Assembly: GCA_020026285.1 (NCBI GenBank)
Contig: JAHHQS010000017.1
Span: 1 to 40,173 of the forward strand
DNA length: 40,173 nucleotides
From: Parabacteroides sp.
GTDB taxonomy: Bacteria > Bacteroidota > Bacteroidia > Bacteroidales > Tannerellaceae
Direction of reading: 5' to 3'
Position numbers and translations under genes: made by a program. Within the stretch, counting starts at the first letter, position 1. Every line of letters starts with the position of its first letter. This document shows, piece by piece, positions 1 to 7,931 of this stretch. Under the pieces are notes generated by a model that searched no databases, was not told the DNA's origin, and saw only the letters and a program-made list of their open reading frames with translations.

Positions 1-72
1 ATTCATATTAATTCAATATCGGTGTTTTTTTCTATTTTAAGCGATAAAAAAAAGTTTTGAAAGTCTTTCATG

Positions 73-104
73 TTTGTTTCTATTTTTACTTTTATTTATT
101 TTTG
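73..104 (+). promoter_or_regulatory. Bacteroidota-type promoter of the TPR gene
   Basis: TTTG at 73-76 is followed, 20 bases later, by TATTTTTG at 97-104, a match to the TTTG-N19-21-TAnnTTTG pattern. Transcription would start near 110, about 20 bases before the ATG at 131. This placement argues against the upstream TTG at 74 as a start codon. Confidence 0.65.
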
Positions 105-130
105 CAACGTTTATAATTAAAGAATGGATT

Positions 131-1093
131 ATGGGATTTTTTGACTCATTATTTTCTTCAACTTCTAAAAAAAATCAGGAACAGGATGAAAAGAAAAGCG
201 AAGAAAAGAATTTTGATATATTGAAATATGATGGTGTTCGTGCACAGAAAATCCACAAATTGGCGTATGCTATACGTTGTTTTGAAGAGGCATTGAATAT
301 TCAGGAAGATTTTGAAACGCGGACGTATTTGGTGAATGCTTATCTGGCATCTAATAAATTGGAAGAAGCATTACATACATTAGATAAGATGCGGGAATTA
401 CAGCCGGATCATGTTGATACATTATTAACACGTATTCATGTGTTGTTTATGATGGATAAGGATGCTGAAGTTATTCAGGATTGTTTATCTGTTATTAATT
501 TGGAACCGGAAAATCCGATGGCTTATTATTTGATGGCTAAGGCTAAACATACAACAAACGATATGTTGGGAGCTGTTGCTGATCTAACTAAGGCTATAAC
601 ATTGAAAGATGATTTTGCCAGTGCTTATCAATTGCGTGCAGAATTATTGCTGGCAATGAAGCAGGGAGCAGAAGCTTTGACGGATATTCAGAAAGTGATA
701 GAATTGAATCCGGAAGAAGATCTGGCTTATTTGTTGCGAGGGAAAATTTTTGCTTTCATGGGTGAAGTTGACAAGGCAGATGAAGATTTTCATAAGGTGC
801 TTACTCTAAACCCTTTTAGTGAAGAAGCTGTTTTAATGATAGGACGTTTAATGATATCTCGTGGTAATTTAGATGATGCCATTACTTTCTTTGATGAGGC
901 TATAGAAACCTCTCCAGACCAGGGATTGTATTACTCGGAACGTGGTCGAGCCAAGAATTTGAAAGGAGATAAAAAAGGTGCATTCGACGATTTGAAGAAG
1001 TCAATCGAATTGAATCCGGAAGGAGAAAATGCTCAATTGATAGAAGGAAAGCATTCCAATTTTGATAATCTTTATTCCGGGGGAATTTATTAA
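131..1093 (+). CDS. Tetratricopeptide (TPR) repeat protein
   Basis: A 320-residue protein made almost wholly of TPR units, the 34-residue helix-turn-helix repeats used as protein-interaction scaffolds. Repeat signatures are visible as recurring A-x-x-x-x-x-x-A-I-x-L-x-P phrases such as DLTKAI, DIQKVIELNPEE, DFHKVLTLNPF and DLKKSIELNPEG; I estimate seven to eight repeats over residues 35-305. The first 30 residues (MGFFDSLFSS, then a Lys/Glu-rich stretch) look like a short flexible leader and there is no signal peptide from this start. The open frame extends upstream to a TTG at 74 that would add a hydrophobic segment, but that region is occupied by a good promoter, so I chose the ATG at 131. 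It has no operon partner on either side. The partner protein and process cannot be told from sequence. Confidence 0.8.
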   Translation: MGFFDSLFSSTSKKNQEQDEKKSEEKNFDILKYDGVRAQKIHKLAYAIRCFEEALNIQEDFETRTYLVNAYLASNKLEEALHTLDKMRELQPDHVDTLLTRIHVLFMMDKDAEVIQDCLSVINLEPENPMAYYLMAKAKHTTNDMLGAVADLTKAITLKDDFASAYQLRAELLLAMKQGAEALTDIQKVIELNPEEDLAYLLRGKIFAFMGEVDKADEDFHKVLTLNPFSEEAVLMIGRLMISRGNLDDAITFFDEAIETSPDQGLYYSERGRAKNLKGDKKGAFDDLKKSIELNPEGENAQLIEGKHSNFDNLYSGGIY

Positions 1094-1306
1094 AAAGACT
1101 GGAGCTTTTTTAGTCTATTCCTTTTAAAGGATAAGAAGAATTTTCCGGAATTGTTGGTCGGACAGATAGATAATAGATGTTTCAGTCCTGATTTTATTAG
1201 AATCCTCTGTTTGTACGAAAAGGAGGAGTGAATGTGGAGATGAAGTCTTGAAGAAAGGTAAAATCAAGAAAAAGTATTCAGACTCTAAATAAAATATAGC
1301 CAACAG

Positions 1307-1337
1307 TTTGTTTATTTAAAAAAAGGACCTATCTTTG
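1307..1337 (+). promoter_or_regulatory. Promoter of rpmH
   Basis: TTTG at 1307-1310, a 19-base spacer and TATCTTTG at 1330-1337 give a full Bacteroidota promoter. The transcript would begin near 1344, leaving a leader of about 45 bases before the rpmH ATG at 1390. I see no gene in the preceding stretch 1094-1306. Confidence 0.75.
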
Positions 1338-1389
1338 CAGCCCGAATAAGTATGCGAAAGAAGAATAATAATAAATAAAATATAGAAAG

Positions 1390-1542
1390 ATGAAGAGAAC
1401 ATTTCAACCGTCTAACAGAAAAAGAAAGAACAAACACGGATTCCGTTCAAGAATGACTAGTGCAAATGGTCGTCGTGTATTAGCTGCTCGTCGTGCAAAA
1501 GGAAGAGCAAAATTGACAGTATCTGACGAATACAACGGATAA
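1390..1542 (+). CDS. rpmH: 50S ribosomal protein L34
   Basis: A 50-residue, very basic protein beginning [19 protein letters not shown] and containing [19 protein letters not shown], the unmistakable L34 core; it carries a short acidic-ended tail (TVSDEYNG). L34 is a small component of the large ribosomal subunit that binds 23S rRNA. The start follows a full promoter with a short leader, and the gene is closed by its own terminator hairpin, so it is a single-gene transcription unit. In many bacteria rpmH sits beside dnaA or rnpA, neither of which is seen here. Confidence 0.97.
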   Translation: MKRTFQPSNRKRKNKHGFRSRMTSANGRRVLAARRAKGRAKLTVSDEYNG

Positions 1543-1569
1543 TTATCCTGTTTGTAAAACGAAACGTAT

Positions 1570-1619
1570 AAGGAAAGTAGAGGTTTTTTATTAAAAGCCT
1601 TTACTTTCTTTGTTTTTAT
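1570..1619 (+). terminator. Rho-independent terminator of rpmH
   Basis: The 14-base arm at 1570-1583 pairs with 1597-1610 (one G-U pair), closing a short A/T-rich loop, and is followed by a T-rich run to 1619. It lies 27 bases after the rpmH stop codon. Confidence 0.75.
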
Positions 1620-1622
1620 ACC

Positions 1623-1630
1623 TACCTTTG
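1623..1630 (+). promoter_or_regulatory. Probable -7 box for the PASTA-rluD-ddl-acyltransferase unit
   Basis: TACCTTTG lies 30 bases before the ATG at 1660 and directly after the rpmH terminator, where a new promoter is expected. No TTG is found at the usual 19-21 base spacing, so only half of the promoter is supported. Confidence 0.5.
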
Positions 1631-1659
1631 ACCTCATATACCCAAAAAGAAATGTAATT

Positions 1660-2289
1660 ATGAGTAATATTCTTGTTAAGATATTTAAACGTCCAATTTT
1701 GATGAGTTTCATATTAGCTGGAATTCTTATATGGGCATTAATATATGGTACATTGGTTTGGCTGGATATATATACCAAGCATAATGAGGCTGTTGTTATT
1801 CCAGATGTAAAAGGTTTGACCATGGATCTGGCAGTTCCTTTCCTCGAAGAGAAAGGAATTCGTTATAATATTATAGATTCTGTCTTTTCTAAGGATGTCC
1901 CTCCTGGAGCCGTTGTAGAAATATTACCATCCCCGGGTTCAAAAGTAAAAGAAGGACGTATCGTTTTTATTACAATTAATGCAAAGACTTCGCAAATGGC
2001 TCAGATTCCTGAAGTTCAGGATCTTTCTTATCGCCAGGCTTATGCTTTGTTGAATTCACTTGGCTTTAAATCTGTTACGGTAAAATATGTACCAGGAGAT
2101 TATACAGATTTGGCTATAGGCGTGGAGCTGAATGGCAAGATGTTGTCTGATGGAGTTCATGTTCCGTTAACATCTAAATTGACATTAGTGGTAAGCAGTG
2201 GATCTGTTGAAACAGATTCCTTAGCATTAGATGGTTTGAATGCGGCTCCAATTCAGCCATTGAATAGTGAAGAAGAAAACTGGTTTTAA
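1660..2289 (+). CDS. Single-pass membrane PASTA-domain protein
   Basis: A 209-residue protein with a short basic cytoplasmic N-terminus, one transmembrane helix at about residues 13-35 (LMSFILAGILIWALIYGTLV), then an outside region with two PASTA units: about residues 43-108 (VVIPDVKGLTMDLAVPFLEE ... VFITINA) and 114-181 (IPEVQDLSYRQAYALLNSLG ... LTLVVSS). A low-complexity acidic tail follows. PASTA domains bind peptidoglycan fragments or beta-lactams in penicillin-binding proteins and Ser/Thr kinases of Gram-positive bacteria. Here there is no kinase, transpeptidase or other catalytic domain. The gene sits three bases before rluD and two genes before ddl, in one apparent operon, which fits a link to the cell wall. 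The actual role is inference. Confidence 0.85.
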   Translation: MSNILVKIFKRPILMSFILAGILIWALIYGTLVWLDIYTKHNEAVVIPDVKGLTMDLAVPFLEEKGIRYNIIDSVFSKDVPPGAVVEILPSPGSKVKEGRIVFITINAKTSQMAQIPEVQDLSYRQAYALLNSLGFKSVTVKYVPGDYTDLAIGVELNGKMLSDGVHVPLTSKLTLVVSSGSVETDSLALDGLNAAPIQPLNSEEENWF

Positions 2290-2291
2290 TC

Positions 2292-3398
2292 ATGACAGAC
2301 TTTATAGACGAAATAGATGATGAACAGGCGGATGATTTGTTGTTGAACGAAGATGACTCAGCAGCAATAATTGCCTCTCCGGAGATTTCGCCCGGTTTGT
2401 ATGAACATTATAAAGTAACGGCCGATAAAGGTCAGTCGTTATTACGTATTGATAAGTATCTCGTCACTCGTTTGATGGATACAACCCGAAATCGAATTCA
2501 ATTGGCTGCCGATGCTGGTTGTATTTGGGTAAATGGTAAACCGGTAAAAAGTAATTACCGTGTAAAGCCTTTCGATGTGATCCAGATTGTGATGGATCGT
2601 CCTCGTCGGGAGACTGAAATTATTCCTCAAGATATTCCTTTAGATGTAGTTTACGAAGATTCCGACTTGATGGTTATTAATAAGCCGGCAGGTATGGTCG
2701 TACATCCGGGACATGGCAATTATTCCGGAACACTGTTAAATGCAATAGCTTATTATCTTCGTGATGAACAACATTTTGATCCGTCAGATCCTCGTTTGGG
2801 ACTAGTACATCGTATTGATAAAGATACTTCAGGTTTGCTTGTCATAGCAAAAACTCCTGAAGCAAAAAGTAATCTGGGCTTACAATTCTTTAATCATACA
2901 ACAAAACGTTGTTACCGGGCTGTCGTTTGGGGGCAGTTTCAGGAGGATGAAGGTACAATTGAGGGGAATATAGGGAGAAGTCCCAAAGATCGTTTGCAAA
3001 TGACCGTTTTCCCGGAAGGGGATCAAGGGAAGCATGCGGTAACTCATTATCGTGTATTGGAGAGATTGGGTTATGTTACGCTTGTTGAATGTCGTTTGGA
3101 AACGGGACGTACCCATCAGATACGTGTACATATGAAACATATTGGACATACACTCTTTAATGATGCTCGATATGGTGGACATGAAATTTTAAAGGGAACA
3201 ACATTTTCAAAATATAAGCAATTTGTGCAAAACTGTTTTGCTATTTGTCCTCGACAGGCCTTGCATGCAAAAACATTAGGTTTCGTTCATCCGAGAACAG
3301 GTGAAGAGATGTTTTTTGATTCGGAAATTCCTTCCGATATGCAGGGGCTGATTGATAAATGGCGCGTTTATGCAACTACAAAAGATTTGGAGTTATGA
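2292..3398 (+). CDS. RluA/RluD-family RNA pseudouridine synthase
   Basis: A 368-residue enzyme that isomerises uridine to pseudouridine in RNA. Residues 1-40 form an acidic extension, residues about 47-105 an S4 RNA-binding domain (LLRIDKYLVTRL ... CIWVNGKPVKSNYRV), and residues 115-330 the catalytic domain. The signature HRIDKDTSGLLVIAK places the catalytic aspartate at residue 176, and the family motif GRTHQIRVHMKHIGH is intact. An S4 domain plus this motif is the RluD/RluC pattern. The RluD assignment (23S rRNA helix 69) is most likely, but the RNA target cannot be proven by reading. The start lies two bases after the PASTA stop, and its stop overlaps the ddl start as ATGA, a sign of translational coupling. 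Confidence 0.88.
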   Translation: MTDFIDEIDDEQADDLLLNEDDSAAIIASPEISPGLYEHYKVTADKGQSLLRIDKYLVTRLMDTTRNRIQLAADAGCIWVNGKPVKSNYRVKPFDVIQIVMDRPRRETEIIPQDIPLDVVYEDSDLMVINKPAGMVVHPGHGNYSGTLLNAIAYYLRDEQHFDPSDPRLGLVHRIDKDTSGLLVIAKTPEAKSNLGLQFFNHTTKRCYRAVVWGQFQEDEGTIEGNIGRSPKDRLQMTVFPEGDQGKHAVTHYRVLERLGYVTLVECRLETGRTHQIRVHMKHIGHTLFNDARYGGHEILKGTTFSKYKQFVQNCFAICPRQALHAKTLGFVHPRTGEEMFFDSEIPSDMQGLIDKWRVYATTKDLEL

Positions 3399-4372
3399 AA
3401 AAGAATATAGCTATTGTTGCGGGAGGAGATTCTTCAGAAATAGTAATTTCACTAAAGAGTGCGGAAGGAATCTATTCTTTTATTGATAAAAACAAATATA
3501 ATTTATATATTGCAATCGTAAAGCAGGGAGATTGGTCTGTTCGTTTGCAAAACGGAGAGCAGGTTTCTATAGATAAGAACGATTTTAGTTTTTGTGAAGA
3601 TGGCGAAAAAAAAGTATTTGATTTCGCTTATATAACGATTCACGGAACTCCGGGTGAAGACGGACGTTTACAAGGATATTTTGATCTTATTGGATTGCCT
3701 TATTCTTCATGTGGAATGTTGGTGAGTGCATTGACATTCAACAAATATGTTTGTAATCATTATCTGAATAATTTTGGTGTTCGTATAGCCAAGTCGGTTC
3801 GTCTGATGAAGGATGACGAGGTTGATGAGAACGAAATTGTTGATCAGTTAGGATTACCCATGTTTGTCAAACCTAATGATGGCGGAAGTAGTTTTGGTGT
3901 GACAAAGGTTAAAGAAAAATCATGTTTGAAAGCTGCTGTTGACAAGGCTTTTGCTGAAGGAAAGGAAGTCGTAATAGAAAGTTTTATCTCTGGTACAGAG
4001 GTTACTTGTGGTTGCTATAAAGTTAAAGGAAAAGAAGTTGTATTTCCATTGACAGAGGTTGTGACTACAAATGAATTTTTTGATTTTGATGCCAAATATA
4101 ATGGTCAGGTTCAAGAAATTACTCCGGCTCGTATCTCCGCTGAATTGACAGAGAAGATTCAAAAGGAAACTTCACGTATATATGATTTATTAGGGGCTAA
4201 AGGAATTATTCGAGTTGATTATATAATCACTGAAGATGGAATTCCTTTTATGCTTGAAATAAATACAACACCCGGAATGACTGCTACTAGTTTTATTCCA
4301 CAACAGGTTAGGGCAGCAGGCTTGAATATTACGGATGTTATGAACGATATTATAGAAAATGAGATAAACTAA
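3395..4372 (+). CDS. ddl: D-alanine--D-alanine ligase
   Basis: A 325-residue cytoplasmic ATP-grasp enzyme that joins two D-alanines for the peptidoglycan precursor. Visible landmarks: the N-terminal IAIVAGGDSSE loop, the HGTPGEDGRLQGYFD motif near residues 83-97, the ATP-binding FVKPNDGGSSFGV at 157-169, and the metal-binding end RVDYIITEDGIPFMLEINTT near 273-292. The omega-loop has Ala-Lys-Tyr at 233-235, with tyrosine at the position equal to E. coli DdlB Tyr216. In this family that tyrosine goes with D-Ala-D-Ala rather than D-Ala-D-lactate, so the wall should be of the vancomycin-binding kind. The frame is open to an ATG at 3359, but the ATG at 3395 overlaps the rluD stop and begins the conserved MKKNIAIVAGG. 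Confidence 0.95.
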   Translation: MKKNIAIVAGGDSSEIVISLKSAEGIYSFIDKNKYNLYIAIVKQGDWSVRLQNGEQVSIDKNDFSFCEDGEKKVFDFAYITIHGTPGEDGRLQGYFDLIGLPYSSCGMLVSALTFNKYVCNHYLNNFGVRIAKSVRLMKDDEVDENEIVDQLGLPMFVKPNDGGSSFGVTKVKEKSCLKAAVDKAFAEGKEVVIESFISGTEVTCGCYKVKGKEVVFPLTEVVTTNEFFDFDAKYNGQVQEITPARISAELTEKIQKETSRIYDLLGAKGIIRVDYIITEDGIPFMLEINTTPGMTATSFIPQQVRAAGLNITDVMNDIIENEIN

Positions 4373-4377
4373 ATGAT

Positions 4378-5544
4378 ATGGATACAGGAACAGTTTCTCC
4401 GAATTTCGAGGATATTCGTCCATTGAATGAGGATGAGGTGCAGATTGCGATAGAGAAGTTGTTAGCTTCTGACGAGTTTAGACATGCAATTCGATATGTA
4501 AAACCAAATTTGGATTGGGATGAATTTTCCAAATCAATGCGGGCTTGTAAAACTAAAGAACAATTTAAGTCTACATTGGCATACGATGCTGTAATGACTG
4601 TGGCAAAACATACAACTTTTTCATTGACTGTTTCAGGAAGAAGTCGCTTGCCTGAAGGAAAACCTGCATGTACTTTTATTTCAAATCATCGTGATATTGT
4701 ATTGGATGCATCTTTTTTGAATGTAATTCTTTACGATGTGGGTTATGGATTGACTCAGGTTGCTATCGGTGATAACTTATTAATCCGCCCTTGGATTGAA
4801 ACATTTGTTCGTTTGAATAATAGTTTTATCGTCAAACGAGGTGTTTCTGTTCGTCAGATGTTAGATGTGAGTCATACCCTTTCTGCATATATTAATCATA
4901 CGATAAAGAATACAAATGAATCTGTTTGGATTGCCCAGCGTGAAGGACGTGCAAAAGATTCAAATGATCGTACACAGTCAAGTGTATTGAAGATGCTTTC
5001 AATGGCGGGAGATAAAGATATTATTTCGAATTTGAAAGAGTTGAATATTGTTCCGGTTTCTATTTCTTATGAATTTGATCCTTGTGATTATTTGAAAGCA
5101 CAGGAATTCCAATTAAAGCGTGATAATCCTGACTATCATAAGAGTCAGCGTGATGACTTGTTAAATATGGAAACAGGAATTCTTGGACAAAAAGGCCGTG
5201 TTCATTTTACTTTGGCTGGTCGTATAAATGATAAATTGGATCAGTTGGATCCTTCAATGGAAAAGAATGAATTGTTTGCAGCTGTTGCATCCATTATCGA
5301 TAATGAAATTTATAGTCATTATCGTTTCTATCCATGTAATTATGTAGCTTACGATATGTTAAGTGGAACTCGTCGTTTCTCTGAAAACTACGGCTTGAAA
5401 GATAAGAAGGAATTTGAAACTTATTTGCAGAAGCAGTTGGATAAAATAGTTATTCCAAACAAAGATGAAAAGTTCCTTCGTACTAAGATTTTGGAAATGT
5501 ATACTAATCCGTTGAAGAATAATCTGGCTTTGACTGGAAAATAA
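4378..5544 (+). CDS. PlsC-like acyltransferase family protein
   Basis: A 388-residue protein of the phospholipid/glycerol acyltransferase superfamily. The first acyltransferase block reads FISNHRDIVLDASFL (His104, Asp110) and a later block, WIAQREGRAKDSNDR near residue 185, matches the EGTRS-type substrate-binding motif. The His-to-Asp spacing is five residues, one more than the classical HX4D. The protein is longer than a typical 1-acylglycerol-3-phosphate acyltransferase (about 240 residues), and I see no strong transmembrane helix. Likely role: transfer of an acyl chain to a glycerol or amino-acid lipid head; the substrate is unknown. It starts five bases after ddl and is the last gene of that unit, ending at a strong two-way terminator. 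Confidence 0.75.
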   Translation: MDTGTVSPNFEDIRPLNEDEVQIAIEKLLASDEFRHAIRYVKPNLDWDEFSKSMRACKTKEQFKSTLAYDAVMTVAKHTTFSLTVSGRSRLPEGKPACTFISNHRDIVLDASFLNVILYDVGYGLTQVAIGDNLLIRPWIETFVRLNNSFIVKRGVSVRQMLDVSHTLSAYINHTIKNTNESVWIAQREGRAKDSNDRTQSSVLKMLSMAGDKDIISNLKELNIVPVSISYEFDPCDYLKAQEFQLKRDNPDYHKSQRDDLLNMETGILGQKGRVHFTLAGRINDKLDQLDPSMEKNELFAAVASIIDNEIYSHYRFYPCNYVAYDMLSGTRRFSENYGLKDKKEFETYLQKQLDKIVIPNKDEKFLRTKILEMYTNPLKNNLALTGK

Positions 5545-5574
5545 TATATTTGAAGACAATTGTTTTTTCGATAA

Positions 5575-5611
5575 AAAAACGCAGAACTTATTTGACAGGT
5601 TCTGCGTTTTT
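5575..5611. terminator. Bidirectional terminator between the acyltransferase gene and tamL
   Basis: A perfect 13-base stem (5575-5587 with 5599-5611) closes an 11-base loop. It has A runs on one side and T runs on the other, so it can stop both the plus-strand operon ending at 5544 and the minus-strand tamB-tamL operon ending at 5616. Confidence 0.9.
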
Positions 5612-5615
5612 ATTT

Positions 5616-7931
5616 TTAGAATGGATATCCTATTGCCAGATGGATTCCTAAACTATCTTTGAATTTAGGTATGTTGTAATAACCCTTTTTCCCTGTATCA
5701 TAAGGGACGTGAAGACCAATACCGCAATCTACACGGATAACCAGAAAATCCAGATCGTAACGTAATCCAACTCCTGTACCCAAAGCCAGATCATTCCAGA
5801 ATTTACCCCATTTCAGTTGTGCTCCCGGTCGCATTGGATCTTTATGAAGGAGCCATATATTTCCAGCGTCAAGGAATGTAGCTCCTTGTAAACTGCCAAA
5901 GATTGGAAAACGATATTCAAGATTGGCTTCGAATTTCAAATCTCCTGTCTGATCAATATAACCATATTGATTGAAAGGATTAGGTTTGAAACGTCCCGGA
6001 CCAATGGTTCTGATTGTAAAAGCTCTGATACTATTAGCACCTCCGATGTAGAATTGTTCATTATAAGGAGTTGTATGATTTTCGGCATTACCATAACCTA
6101 AAATAGCTCCAATCATCATACGTCCCACTAAATGATGATTCTTCATCAATTGATAATTATAACGTATTTCAGAACTGATTTTGAAGAACTGTGAAAAGAC
6201 ATTCCCCAGAAAATTCTTATTTTCTTCCTTGAAGCTTTTCCCTGCCATAGCATAAAAAGCACTTAAAATATTTCCGGATTGAGTCACGGTAGTCTGCCAC
6301 CAGAGATGATGCTTTTTTTCTTTTATAGGTAAATCATCATAAGTATAAGTATAACTCATAGCAGGAACAAACTGATCTTTCAGACTTAAATATAAAGCTT
6401 TGTTTGCATCAGTAATAGAGTCGAAAGTAGCTGTTGTATGTTGAAGCTTGTTATATGTCAGTTTAAAAGGAGTGACCGAATGATGACTGGTTGCAGAACT
6501 TTGAAAATCTAATGTACCACTTCCTCCAAAAGATAACATCTTGAAAAATTTGGCACGGTTCATTTGGTTGGCATAAATACGGAAAGTTGTACTTGACGGA
6601 TATTTCAAGTTCTTTTTTAAATAACCGGGAAACATTAACTGCGGCAAAGTTAACGTACTGCTTAAACCAAGTTCATAACTATTCATTAGTGATGATTTCC
6701 CAGCAACTCGGTTACCTGTCTGCCATTCATAAGAACCTTTTAATTGAATACCAAAAATCTCTCCTCCACCAAAGATGTTGGACTTTGTCATGCTGAAGAT
6801 TGCTCCAGGCCCTGTTTGGTCATTACTCTTGGTCGTAACATTGAATTCCAGTTCACCATCTAAAGGCAAGTCGTAAACCGTATTGATTCTTATGTCCAAT
6901 TTATCTTTTGTGCTGCATGTGTCTTGTGGTAAATGTTGTATTTCGGCATAACGAAATATTCCCAGTCGAGAAAGGGCAGTCTGCGTCTCCTGTTGTTTTT
7001 TACTCGAATAACGTTCACCTGGTCTGAACATTAACTTACGATATAAAACAGCCGGACGTACACGTAATTTCTTTTCGTAAAGAATTCTCAGATCTTTATA
7101 TAGTAAAGTGTCAGTTGGAGGCTCATTGTTGTAACCATTTAGTGAAAACGTAATATTACCGATCTTCCAGGGATGAAGAGTTTCTTCTGGCAGTTTATTG
7201 GAAGGAACGACTTTTAAATGGACTTTACCTGGAGAAATGGTTGTATCAGCCTGATAAGTTATATATTCCGGTCTGAAATAATAATAACCGTTATCACGAA
7301 GAAGAGAATTGATTCTTTGTCGTTCGGCTTCCAACTGAACCACATTGAAGTTATCTCCTTTTTTCAGCAAACTCGAGGTCGCATTATGAATCAGGATCGA
7401 ATCCGGTTTCTGATTTCTACTTATATATCGGATACTATCATAAGTATAAGGAGCCTTCATACTGATTGTATAAGAGATCGAAGCCTGTTTGGGATCTTTG
7501 GGATGAGGAATAATTGAATAATTGGTGCTGCCATTGAAATATCCATATTCTCGTAACAGATTATTGGCCACCTTTACTCGGACTTCCGGATTGACATTTG
7601 TTATATAAACAGGTTTGGCTGCTAATTTCTTGAAGAACCATTGTCCGACTTTTCCTTTTTTGTTAACGAAAGCATTGTACATCCATAAACCAAAAGGTAA
7701 TGGAACACGAACAGAAGAACTTCCTAACAAAGCATTATTAGGAGGATAGCTTAAAGCAGCTTCAATTTCTTCAATTGTATTATCTCCGGCAGGAGTTGAA
7801 TCTCGTTCTGTAATTTCTATTTTTTTGATACCTGTATAAAGAACTTCATCTTCAGGGAGATTTTTAGTGACAGAACATGAAACAAGTCCTACGAAAATAA
7901 AGCATAAATATATGATTGGATTAATTTTCAT
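5616..7931 (-). CDS. tamL: Translocation and assembly module lipoprotein TamL (Omp85/BamA superfamily)
   Basis: A 771-residue outer-membrane protein. It starts with a lipoprotein signal peptide whose lipobox is LVSC (acylated Cys19), followed by CSVTKNLPEDEVLYTG, the typical start of the Bacteroidota lipoprotein form of TamA. Residues about 30-350 contain POTRA-like repeats (for example the stretch ending RLGIFRYAEIQHLP). Residues about 380-771 form the 16-strand Omp85 barrel, with FYIGGANSIRAFTIRTIGPG as the conserved barrel signature and a C-terminal phenylalanine. Known role of the family: with TamB, insertion or transport of outer-membrane components. The start codon lies inside the last 11 bases of tamB, so the two are co-translated. 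Lipidation of an Omp85 protein is the feature that sets TamL apart from proteobacterial TamA. Confidence 0.92.
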   Translation of the reverse strand: MKINPIIYLCFIFVGLVSCSVTKNLPEDEVLYTGIKKIEITERDSTPAGDNTIEEIEAALSYPPNNALLGSSSVRVPLPFGLWMYNAFVNKKGKVGQWFFKKLAAKPVYITNVNPEVRVKVANNLLREYGYFNGSTNYSIIPHPKDPKQASISYTISMKAPYTYDSIRYISRNQKPDSILIHNATSSLLKKGDNFNVVQLEAERQRINSLLRDNGYYYFRPEYITYQADTTISPGKVHLKVVPSNKLPEETLHPWKIGNITFSLNGYNNEPPTDTLLYKDLRILYEKKLRVRPAVLYRKLMFRPGERYSSKKQQETQTALSRLGIFRYAEIQHLPQDTCSTKDKLDIRINTVYDLPLDGELEFNVTTKSNDQTGPGAIFSMTKSNIFGGGEIFGIQLKGSYEWQTGNRVAGKSSLMNSYELGLSSTLTLPQLMFPGYLKKNLKYPSSTTFRIYANQMNRAKFFKMLSFGGSGTLDFQSSATSHHSVTPFKLTYNKLQHTTATFDSITDANKALYLSLKDQFVPAMSYTYTYDDLPIKEKKHHLWWQTTVTQSGNILSAFYAMAGKSFKEENKNFLGNVFSQFFKISSEIRYNYQLMKNHHLVGRMMIGAILGYGNAENHTTPYNEQFYIGGANSIRAFTIRTIGPGRFKPNPFNQYGYIDQTGDLKFEANLEYRFPIFGSLQGATFLDAGNIWLLHKDPMRPGAQLKWGKFWNDLALGTGVGLRYDLDFLVIRVDCGIGLHVPYDTGKKGYYNIPKFKDSLGIHLAIGYPF

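Noticed and set aside
1094..1306. A strong purine-rich AGGAGG-like motif near 1220 followed by ATG
   Set aside because: The ATG frame closes after three codons, so it starts no gene; the stretch holds nothing else I can support.
1404..1823. A 139-codon minus-strand open frame across rpmH and the PASTA gene
   Set aside because: It is the reverse shadow of L34 and of the PASTA protein's membrane helix, both certain on the other strand.
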